This document shows, in pieces, positions 1 to 4,716 of a stretch of DNA of 6,339 bases. Both the position numbers and the translations under genes were made by a program. Numbering within the stretch: position 1 is the first letter of the stretch; every line of letters begins with the position of its first letter. The notes under the pieces are model-generated. The model ran no database searches, was not told where the DNA came from, and worked only from the letters and a program-made list of their open reading frames with translations. The stretch is from Dehalococcoidales bacterium (lineage in GTDB: Bacteria; Chloroflexota; Dehalococcoidia; Dehalococcoidales; RBG-16-60-22). The stretch is from the NCBI GenBank assembly GCA_016783105.1, contig JADHXF010000076.1:1-6339 (forward strand), written 5' to 3'.

Positions 1-2
1 GA

Positions 3-146
3 ATGATTAGCCTTTCCGCGATTTTTATATTATCGGCTCTGGTCATTAGCTGTGCTGCACCACCACCGCCCGCTCCAGAGCCGACGCCACCACCGCCCTG
101 GATACCACCATCAAGGCGCAGATTCTGGATATTTTCCGCGACCTGA
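3..146 (+). pseudogene. N-terminal lipoprotein fragment, out-of-frame fusion
   Basis: The frame starting at ATG 3 encodes a hydrophobic stretch (residues 2-16), then a lipobox V14-I15-S16-C17, then a proline-rich segment (residues 20-36, including PPPPAPEPT). This is the classic start of a secreted, lipid-anchored protein with a flexible linker. After about residue 32 the frame runs out of frame through ATPase-coding DNA and stops at 144-146, so the mature lipoprotein is missing. The hydrophobic core has no preceding Lys/Arg, so the true start probably lies left of the window. In peptide ABC operons the usual lipoprotein is the substrate-binding protein, so this could be a remnant of one, but nothing left here identifies it. 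It may also be an assembly chimera. Confidence 0.6.
60..98 (+). repeat. 12-bp direct repeat CCACCACCGCCC at the join
   Basis: CCACCACCGCCC occurs exactly at 60-71 and 87-98, 27 bp apart (nine codons). In the lipoprotein frame it encodes proline runs. The second copy also supplies the ATPase codons for T-A-L in the D-loop, so it is the likely crossover between the two reading frames. Confidence 0.8.
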
Positions 147-508
147 AAAAAGAGAGGGACATGTCCATCCTGTTCATCACCCACGACCTGGGCACCGTGG
201 CCGGGATTGCCGACCGCATTATCGTCATGTACGGCGGCCGTATCGCCGAAGCCGGCAGCGTCCTCGACATCTTTGACCAGCCGAAACACCCGTACACCTG
301 GGGCCTGCTGAACTGCCTGCCCACCATCTCCAAGCGCCGGGAAAAGATGACGCCCATTCCGGGAGTTATTCCCAGCCTGATTGACCCGCCCGAGGGCTGT
401 ATCTTCTATCCCCGCTGTCAGTGGCGAATGCCGGTCTGCCAGCAAGAAAGACCTGAGGAATTTATTATTTCGGGGGAGCACATCGCCGCGTGTTATCTGT
501 ACGCATAG
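89..508 (+). pseudogene. Peptide ABC transporter ATPase (DppD/OppD type), C-terminal half
   Basis: This is the second half of a nucleotide-binding subunit that hydrolyses ATP on the cytoplasmic face of a di/oligopeptide importer. Visible are the D-loop (TALD, 92-103), the switch region FITHDLG with the H-loop histidine, the VMYGGRIAEAG segment, and the C-terminal oligopeptide-transporter extension (HPYTWGLL, then PIPGVIPSLIDPPEGC). Four cysteines are spaced C-x5-C-x6-C-x17-C, the pattern linked to an Fe-S cluster in this family. Walker A, Q-loop and LSGGQ are absent. Walker B reads ADATTALD instead of the usual ADEPTTALD, so the catalytic Glu is lost at the join. The frame has stops at 8 and 47 and no start before the internal ATG at 161. 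About 140 of the usual 320 or so residues remain, so a working product is unlikely if the join is real. The stop is at 506-508, 12 bp before the next ATPase. Confidence 0.85.
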
Positions 509-520
509 GCATCCGTTAAA

Positions 521-1489
521 ATGAGCCAGATACTGTTAGAGGTCAAAGATCTGAAAAAATACTACCCGGTAACCGCCGGCCTGCTCGCCAGGCACGTTGC
601 CGATGTCAAGGCGGTGGACGGTGTTTCCTTTTTCATCGCGGAGGGGGAAACGCTGGGGCTGGTCGGTGAATCGGGTTGCGGCAAGTCAAGTCTGGGCAGA
701 GCCCTGCTGAGATTGGAAGAGCCTACCTCGGGACAGGTATTCTATCGCGGGAACGATATTACCTCTTTTAACCGGCAACAGCTTAAGGAGCTGAGGAGAG
801 AAGCACAGATGATTTTCCAGGACCCGCAGTCCTCCCTTGACCCCAGGATGACCATCGGCGATGCCATCGGCGAGGCTCTCCTCATTCACAGCGTGGGCAG
901 CGAAAAAGAGAGACTGGAGCGGGTGGAAGAACTGCTGAAACGCGTGGGGCTTGAGTCGGGTCACGCCGTGCGCTATCCCCATGAATTGAGCGGCGGCCAG
1001 AAACAACGCGCCGGCATTGCCCGCGCCCTGGCGGTAAGCCCGAAATTAATCGTCGCCGATGAACCGGTGAGCGCACTGGACGTATCCGTCCAGGCGCAGA
1101 TTCTGAACCTGATAACAGACCTGCAGCGTGAATTCTCCCTGGCTTACCTTTTCATCGCCCATGACCTCGCTGTCATCGGGCAGGTATCAAGTCGCATTGC
1201 CGTTATGTACCTCGGACAGATAGTGGAACTAGCCACCAGAGACGATTTATTCCGCCAGCCGCTTCACCCCTATACCCAGGCGCTGCTTTCGGCGATATAT
1301 CTCCCGGACCCGCATCAGAAAAGGAAACGTATTCCGCTGCCCGGCGAAGTCCCCTCGCCCATTGACCCGCCGCCGGGTTGTCGCTTCCATACCCGCTGTC
1401 CCAGAGCCATGAGCGTCTGCCGCCGGCAAACGCCGGTGCTTAAAGATATTGATAAGAATCACCTGGTAGCCTGTCATCTTTATGATTGA
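521..1489 (+). CDS. Peptide ABC transporter ATP-binding protein (DppF/OppF type)
   Basis: Complete 322-residue ATPase subunit of a di/oligopeptide (or nickel-type) ABC importer. It would pair with a DppD-type subunit under two inner-membrane permeases. Motifs in order: Walker [10 protein letters not shown] (49-57), Q-loop Q100 in [12 protein letters not shown], signature LSGGQ (156-160), Walker B LIVADE with catalytic E181, D-loop SALD (184-187), switch H214 in FIAHDL. The C-terminal oligopeptide extension begins HPYTQALL (249) and holds C287, C293, C300 and C318 (C-x5-C-x6-C-x17-C). This matches the truncated partner upstream and suggests an Fe-S cluster like that reported for DppD-type ATPases. 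Length is normal for the family. ATG 521 follows the upstream stop by 12 bp with only a weak Shine-Dalgarno, so translational coupling is likely. Dpp, Opp and App substrates cannot be told apart from the ATPase alone. Confidence 0.95.
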   Translation: MSQILLEVKDLKKYYPVTAGLLARHVADVKAVDGVSFFIAEGETLGLVGESGCGKSSLGRALLRLEEPTSGQVFYRGNDITSFNRQQLKELRREAQMIFQDPQSSLDPRMTIGDAIGEALLIHSVGSEKERLERVEELLKRVGLESGHAVRYPHELSGGQKQRAGIARALAVSPKLIVADEPVSALDVSVQAQILNLITDLQREFSLAYLFIAHDLAVIGQVSSRIAVMYLGQIVELATRDDLFRQPLHPYTQALLSAIYLPDPHQKRKRIPLPGEVPSPIDPPPGCRFHTRCPRAMSVCRRQTPVLKDIDKNHLVACHLYD

Positions 1490-1501
1490 GCAGGCACAGC
1501 A

Positions 1502-1530
1502 TAGAAATCACTTTCACAGGCAGGTATAAT
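1502..1530 (+). promoter_or_regulatory. Candidate sigma-70 promoter for the dehydrogenase gene
   Basis: A perfect TATAAT lies at 1525-1530, and TAGAAA (4/6 to TTGACA) at 1502-1507 gives a 17-bp spacer. A start near 1537 would leave a leader of about 27 nt containing the RBS. The -35 is weak, so this rests mainly on the -10. Confidence 0.35.
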
Positions 1531-1551
1531 AATGACTGATATAAGTAACAC

Positions 1552-1559
1552 AAGGAGGT
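1552..1559 (+). promoter_or_regulatory. Strong ribosome binding site AAGGAGGT
   Basis: A near-perfect anti-Shine-Dalgarno complement ends 4 nt before ATG 1564 and fixes that start. It is far stronger than the site before the upstream ATPase gene. Confidence 0.75.
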
Positions 1560-1563
1560 AGAT

Positions 1564-2520
1564 ATGGTAGTATCCGCAGGGCAGGTCAAAAAAGTAGGCG
1601 TTATCGGCGCCGGGACCATGGGCCACGGCATAGCCCAGGCCTACGCCCAGGAAGGCTATCCGGTTACCATCACCGATGTTGCCAAATCGGCATTAACCGG
1701 TGTGAAAGACAGGATAAAGTCAAATCTGGGCACACTGGCACGCGAAGGACTTATCCCGGAAAAAGAAATAGAAAATATCATGGGCAGGATAACCGTGGTC
1801 GACAGCCTGGAAAATGCGGTCCGTGATGCCGACCTTGTTACCGAGGCTGTCTTTGAAGACCTGCCCACCAAAACAGGTATCTTTCACGAAATGGAGAAGT
1901 TCTGTTCCCCGGAGTGTCTTCTGGCCAGCAATACCTCATCATTCCCGATGACCCAGATATCGTCACAGATGGAAAAGCCGGACAGGGCCATTGTGACTCA
2001 CTGGATGAACCCGCCCTACCTGGTGCCACTGGTGGAAGTTGTGCCCGGAGAAAAGACATCGGAAGAGACCTATAAAACGGCCCACGAAATCCTGGTGAAA
2101 ATAAAAAAGGTGCCGGTAAAAGTGCAGAAGGAAATCCTCGGCTTCCTCATCAACCGTATTCAGTCGGCGATGAACCGCGAGGTATACCATCTTGTGGAAG
2201 TCGGTGCCGCCAGCGCCGAGGATATCGACCGCGCCGTGGTTACCAGCCTTGGTTTCCGCCTGGCATTCCTGGGACCGCTGCTGGTGAGAGACCTCGCTGG
2301 CCTGGATGTTGAGTGCAAGGTGGCCGATACGATACTCCCCGTGCTGGACTCTTCAACACAGCCGAACCGATTGCTCAAAGATATGGTCGACCGCGGTGAT
2401 TATGGTACCAAGACCGGGAAAGGTTTCTTCTCCTACACGCCGGAATCAATTGCTGAACTTATTAAGGAGCGCGACCGCAGGTTCATACATCTGCTGAAGG
2501 AGCTTTATTCCCAGCCGTAG
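1564..2520 (+). CDS. 3-hydroxyacyl-CoA dehydrogenase family protein
   Basis: Complete 318-residue NAD-dependent dehydrogenase that would oxidise a 3-hydroxy group to a 3-keto group. The N-terminal Rossmann fold has G15-A-G17-T-M-G20 and an acidic D38 suited to NAD. Family catalytic positions are visible: S125 in ASNTSS, H146 in THWMNPP, E158 in PLVEVV (the canonical 12 residues after the His) and N197 in GFLINR. The C-terminal dimerisation domain has DLAGLD (243-248) and TKTGKGFFSY (282-291). It is a stand-alone enzyme without a crotonase domain. HWMNPPYLVPLVEVVPG is closer to the lambda-crystallin/L-gulonate and carnitine 3-dehydrogenase branch than to the HFFNP-type fatty-acid enzymes, so a non-CoA 3-hydroxy acid substrate is possible. 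The AAGGAGGT site sets the start. The 74-bp gap and its own -10 suggest a separate unit from the transporter. Confidence 0.9.
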   Translation: MVVSAGQVKKVGVIGAGTMGHGIAQAYAQEGYPVTITDVAKSALTGVKDRIKSNLGTLAREGLIPEKEIENIMGRITVVDSLENAVRDADLVTEAVFEDLPTKTGIFHEMEKFCSPECLLASNTSSFPMTQISSQMEKPDRAIVTHWMNPPYLVPLVEVVPGEKTSEETYKTAHEILVKIKKVPVKVQKEILGFLINRIQSAMNREVYHLVEVGAASAEDIDRAVVTSLGFRLAFLGPLLVRDLAGLDVECKVADTILPVLDSSTQPNRLLKDMVDRGDYGTKTGKGFFSYTPESIAELIKERDRRFIHLLKELYSQP

Positions 2521-2570
2521 AGCTAGTCTTTTCCCGGAATGGTGGCAGCATCCCGGCTTAGAGTGCCTTT

Positions 2571-3137
2571 TTAATAGAGCCGGATAACGCCTTTATCGAA
2601 CGCTTCCCTGTAGGCGCTGGGAAAGGGCAGGACTCCCGTCGGCACGATGTCCACGCCGACCAGATGGTAGGCATGCCAGTACACCTCCGTACAGAGAAAT
2701 GATGTATCGGGCCTGTAACGGAAGTCCTGAGCATGTAACTTGCGAAATCGTCTTTCTTTAATCAAGTTCCGTATGAGGGCCCACGGTAACTGGGCCAGCA
2801 CGGATATAATCAGAAAGAAATCATAAGGACACTTGCCAAACCGGATGAGTTCCAGGGGTGCCCGCTTCGCCGTTGCCGGGTCTACGGCATTTACCGTATA
2901 GATTTCCACATCTATGCCTTCATACTCGACAAAAAGATAGCCGTGCCTTATACCCTTGCCGAAAAGTCCGATGTGAATGCTTTCGATGAATTCATAGTCA
3001 TCGACTTCCGGTACATAGCCTCTTATCAGAACATGGTGCACACGGTCGGTGCGCGGACTGAAGAAGTTTTCCAGAAACCAGCCGGTAACTCCCTTTTTCC
3101 TGGTCGCCACGCAGGCTCCCGCAGGAATCTCAAGCAT
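2571..3137 (-). CDS. Putative permuted papain-like (YiiX/NlpC-P60-like) cysteine hydrolase
   Basis: A 188-residue protein with no signal peptide, convergent with the dehydrogenase gene (50 bp between stops). The layout resembles circularly permuted NlpC/P60-like amidases. There is an N-terminal PAGACVATRK...W segment followed by H34-H35 in DRVHHVLI, where the family has SHVGI. A middle strand reads VEIYTVNA. Near the C-terminus is SFLCTEVYWHAYHLVGVDIV, where the family has a CSEL-type motif, with C149 the likely nucleophile and E151 next to it. The His-before-Cys order is the permuted hallmark. Residues 105-122 are rather hydrophobic and could be a buried helix. Such proteins cleave amide or ester bonds in cell-wall peptides or lipids; the substrate here is unknown. 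ATG 3137 is the only plausible start, since an in-frame stop lies at 3159-3161. The best Shine-Dalgarno (AAAGGA) sits unusually far upstream. The family call is by pattern only. Confidence 0.6.
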   Translation of the reverse strand: MLEIPAGACVATRKKGVTGWFLENFFSPRTDRVHHVLIRGYVPEVDDYEFIESIHIGLFGKGIRHGYLFVEYEGIDVEIYTVNAVDPATAKRAPLELIRFGKCPYDFFLIISVLAQLPWALIRNLIKERRFRKLHAQDFRYRPDTSFLCTEVYWHAYHLVGVDIVPTGVLPFPSAYREAFDKGVIRLY

Positions 3138-3175
3138 AAGCCAGCAGGATGTCCTTTCCTATAAGCTACCAATAA

Positions 3176-3202
3176 ATTATGTATTTTGACCGCTTTTGTC
3201 AA
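3176..3202 (-). promoter_or_regulatory. Candidate promoter for the YiiX-like gene
   Basis: On the minus strand there is a perfect TTGACA (3202-3197) and CATAAT (5/6 to TATAAT, 3181-3176), with a short 15-bp spacer. It would start transcription about 30 nt before ATG 3137. The -35 lies in a small inverted repeat TTGAC/GTCAA (3186-3190, 3198-3202). Confidence 0.35.
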
Positions 3203-3231
3203 GGAAAAGATGCTGGCCCTTTTACTCAATC

Positions 3232-3260
3232 TTGGTTTGTGGCCTACTAGGGTATATAAT
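3232..3260 (+). promoter_or_regulatory. Candidate promoter for the interrupted membrane gene
   Basis: A perfect TATAAT lies at 3255-3260, with TTGGTT (3/6 to TTGACA) at 3232-3237 and a 17-bp spacer. It reads toward the small ORF at 3293 and is divergent from the minus-strand gene. Confidence 0.4.
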
Positions 3261-3283
3261 CCCCTTAATAATAGTTTAAGGGG
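3261..3283 (+). promoter_or_regulatory. 8-bp perfect palindrome between -10 and start codon
   Basis: CCCCTTAA (3261-3268) and TTAAGGGG (3276-3283) form a perfect inverted repeat around a 7-nt spacer. The left arm abuts the TATAAT and the right arm contains the AAGGGGG Shine-Dalgarno of the next ORF. It could be a repressor operator over the transcription start, or an RNA hairpin that hides the RBS. Confidence 0.5.
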
Positions 3284-3292
3284 GATATGGCA

Positions 3293-3378
3293 ATGGATGT
3301 CGGATTTCCTGAAATCGTTTCGCAAATATTGTGGCTTTTTATTCTTGTGGCTTTGGTGGTGGGAGTCTTTGGCTTCTG
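3293..3378 (+). pseudogene. Small membrane protein, N-terminal fragment cut by the IS
   Basis: The frame gives 28 residues before the IS end at 3379. A short polar start (MDVGFPEIVSQ) is followed by one strong transmembrane segment (about residues 12-28, LWLFILVALVVGVFGF). ATG 3293 is preferred over ATG 3287 because it sits 8 nt after the AAGGGGG Shine-Dalgarno, against 2 nt for the other. The frame continues into antisense IS sequence and stops at 3476-3478, so about 33 foreign residues would be added. I do not recognise the family; the single N-terminal anchor is too little to name it. The rest of the gene is not visible on the far side of the IS. Confidence 0.55.
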
Positions 3379-3390
3379 TGACCTTACCCC
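3379..3390 (+). repeat. Left terminal inverted repeat of the IS
   Basis: TGACCTTACCCC matches the complement of 4559-4570 exactly. It lies 20 bp beyond the orfB stop, at the transposase 3' end. Confidence 0.9.
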
Positions 3391-3410
3391 GGAATTAGTA
3401 GCATCTCTGA

Positions 3411-4244
3411 CTAGAGTCCGATCGCTGCTTCAGCATACTCCTTTGGGGTACTTCCTTTCAACGAGCTGTGCGGTCTGACCTCATTGTAGTCCTTCCGCCA
3501 GTCTTCAATAACATCCCTGGCATGCTTTAGATTCATAAACCAGTTCGTATTCAAACATTCGTCCCTTAGCCTTCCGTTAAAGCTCTCGGCGAAGGCATTC
3601 TCTATCGGCTTTCCCGGCCGAATGAAATTCAGCTTCACGCCTTTACGGTACGCCCATTCGTCGAGGGCACGTCCCACAAATTCCGGTCCGTTGTCCATGG
3701 TGATTACGTCAGGCAGCCCCCTGGTCTCAGCCAGCCTCTCCAACACACCTACCACTCTGCGTCCTCCCAAGGAAGTATCCACCTCGATAGCCGGGCATTC
3801 CCGGGAATAATCATCGACAATCGCCAGGGCTCGGAAGCGACGCCCGGTAACGATACTATCAGTAACGAAATCCATGGACCAGCGCTCATTCGTCCGTTGC
3901 GGTGACGGTATCACCACCCTCACCCCAGCAGCACCTTTCCTTCGCCGCTTTCTCCTGAGCGCCAATCCTTCTTCACGATATATCCTCTCCGTCCGCTTAT
4001 GGTTAATCACCAGGCACTCCCTCTTCAACATAATGTGCAGCCGGGGACTCCCAAACCGCTTCCTCTCCCCCGCCAGCTCCCGCAGGCGCTGACGCAGAAC
4101 CTCATCTCCATCTGACTTCGGTTGGTACCGATAGACCGAAGCCGAGATATTAACCAGCAGGCAGGCTTTCCTTTCACTCAGCCCAAGGCTCTCCCTGACA
4201 TGGGAGACCGCCAGACGCTTAACCCTGGGCTTTAGAAGTTTTTT
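3411..4244 (-). CDS. IS3-family transposase OrfB (DDE catalytic subunit)
   Basis: Catalytic part of the transposase, made as an OrfAB fusion by -1 frameshifting; the open frame is counted here from the slip site (277 residues). An N-terminal HTH_21-type region (about 10-100, with [10 protein letters not shown] and RFGSPRLH) precedes the rve integrase core. The triad is complete: D125 in WSMDFV, D184 in TMDNGPEF and E220 in [14 protein letters not shown], with exactly 35 residues between the second Asp and the Glu (DD35E). The C-terminus has [10 protein letters not shown]. No ATG, GTG or TTG occurs in this frame before ATG 4031, which lies inside the HTH_21 region. Independent full-length OrfB initiation is therefore unlikely and frameshifting is needed. 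A 206-residue product from 4031 would keep the triad but lose the N-terminal part. Confidence 0.93.
   Translation of the reverse strand, partial: KKLLKPRVKRLAVSHVRESLGLSERKACLLVNISASVYRYQPKSDGDEVLRQRLRELAGERKRFGSPRLHIMLKRECLVINHKRTERIYREEGLALRRKRRRKGAAGVRVVIPSPQRTNERWSMDFVTDSIVTGRRFRALAIVDDYSRECPAIEVDTSLGGRRVVGVLERLAETRGLPDVITMDNGPEFVGRALDEWAYRKGVKLNFIRPGKPIENAFAESFNGRLRDECLNTNWFMNLKHARDVIEDWRKDYNEVRPHSSLKGSTPKEYAEAAIGL
4180..4244 (-). promoter_or_regulatory. Programmed -1 ribosomal frameshift signal
   Basis: On the minus strand a slippery heptamer A-AAA-AAC (4244-4238) sits in the orfA frame two codons before its stop. After a 6-nt spacer comes a 9-bp stem: AGCCCAGGG (4231-4223) pairs with CCTTGGGCT (4188-4180) with one G-U. 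Inside the loop is a second perfect 6-bp hairpin, TCTCCC (4207-4202) with GGGAGA (4195-4190). The slip joins orfA exactly to the orfB frame. Confidence 0.8.
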
Positions 4245-4498
4245 GAAAGTAATTCCTTGAGCGCCCGAATATCCAGGGCCTGCTCGGCTACAATCTGCTT
4301 AAGTCGCCGGTTTTCCTCTTCGAGGGCTTTCAGCCTCTTCATCTCACTGACGGTGATACCAGCGTATTTAGCCTTCCAGTTATAGTAGGTGGCGTCGCTC
4401 ATCCCGTACTTCCGACAGAGATCGGCGACTTTAGCGCCGGCTTCCCCCTCCTTGAGCACGACGATGATCTGTTCCTCAGTGTACTGCCTTGCTTTCAA
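4232..4498 (-). CDS. IS3-family transposase OrfA (HTH DNA-binding subunit)
   Basis: An 88-residue protein that binds the IS ends. The N-terminal helix-turn-helix spans about residues 5-45 ([14 protein letters not shown], then [20 protein letters not shown]). A leucine-zipper coiled coil follows (about 53-85, [15 protein letters not shown] and [11 protein letters not shown]), used for multimerisation in IS3-family transposases. The [12 protein letters not shown] and LEEENRRLK stretches are typical of the IS407 subgroup. The start is TTG at 4498, supported by an AGGAGG 6 nt upstream. The stop at 4232-4234 falls just after the slippery A6C, so the free form is OrfA and the slipped form is OrfAB. 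Confidence 0.93.
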   Translation of the reverse strand: MKARQYTEEQIIVVLKEGEAGAKVADLCRKYGMSDATYYNWKAKYAGITVSEMKRLKALEEENRRLKQIVAEQALDIRALKELLSKNF

Positions 4499-4504
4499 TT
4501 GAAT

Positions 4505-4510
4505 CCTCCT
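4505..4510 (-). promoter_or_regulatory. RBS AGGAGG fixing the TTG start of orfA
   Basis: Perfect AGGAGG on the minus strand with a 6-nt spacer to TTG 4498-4496. No ATG is available nearby, so this site decides the start. Confidence 0.75.
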
Positions 4511-4558
4511 TATTTACTTTACTACGGAGGACTCTAATTCAAAGTGTTGCTGTTTTCG

Positions 4559-4570
4559 GGGGTAAGGTCA
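4559..4570 (-). repeat. Right terminal inverted repeat of the IS
   Basis: GGGGTAAGGTCA is the exact complement of the left terminus. It lies 48 bp upstream of the orfA RBS. Confidence 0.9.
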
Positions 4571-4716
4571 AAGGTAACAAACAATAAGTCTGGGTCTTAG
4601 TTAATTCTACAAAAGACACAATATACTTCTTTGTTAAATTCACCCTACCCGCTAGCTAGCAGTAAACTAATTGTGCCATTGATGAAGATAATATTCCCCC
4701 CTCCAGCACATACAGT
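4571..4716. other. AT-rich spacer without recognisable gene
   Basis: This lies between the IS right end and the stop of the acetyltransferase-deacetylase gene. It has stops in the frames I checked and no continuation of the membrane ORF broken on the other side of the IS. The only symmetric element noted is a 10-bp palindrome GCTAGCTAGC at 4651-4660. I see no convincing terminator for the minus-strand gene here. Confidence 0.5.

Larger units (their letters stand above)
3379..4570 (-). mobile_element. IS3-family insertion sequence, IS407-like, apparently complete
   Basis: A 1192-bp element bounded by perfect 12-bp inverted repeats (TGACCTTACCCC at 3379, its complement ending at 4570), with weaker similarity further in. 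It begins TG and ends CA as IS3-family members do. It carries orfA and orfB on the minus strand, overlapping in a -1 arrangement with an intact DDE triad. Size, gene order and protein motifs fit the IS407 subgroup. The 4-bp flanks (TCTG left, AAGG right) do not match, so no target duplication is visible. The element broke a small membrane-protein gene on its left. Confidence 0.92.

Noticed and set aside
46..357. 103-residue minus-strand ORF over the ATPase fragment
   Set aside because: Antisense shadow of a conserved ATPase coding region; no recognisable motif.
2533..2572. Possible bidirectional terminator between the convergent genes (CCGG-ATG...CAT-CCGG hairpin, then TTTTT)
   Set aside because: The stem is short with a mismatch, and the T-run is about 11 nt away; too weak to call.
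3141..3216. Long imperfect inverted repeat CCAGCA...TGCTGG with CCTTTCC/GGAAAAG inside
   Set aside because: Needs a 5-nt bulge and a large loop; could be chance in this short intergenic region.
4562..4577. GGTAAGGTCAAAGGTAAC near-direct repeat at the IS right end as a possible target duplication
   Set aside because: Half of it is the IS terminus itself, and nothing equivalent lies left of 3379.
4651..4660. GCTAGCTAGC palindrome as a site or terminator
   Set aside because: Simple 4-bp repeat palindrome with no stem-loop or T-run; no support for function.
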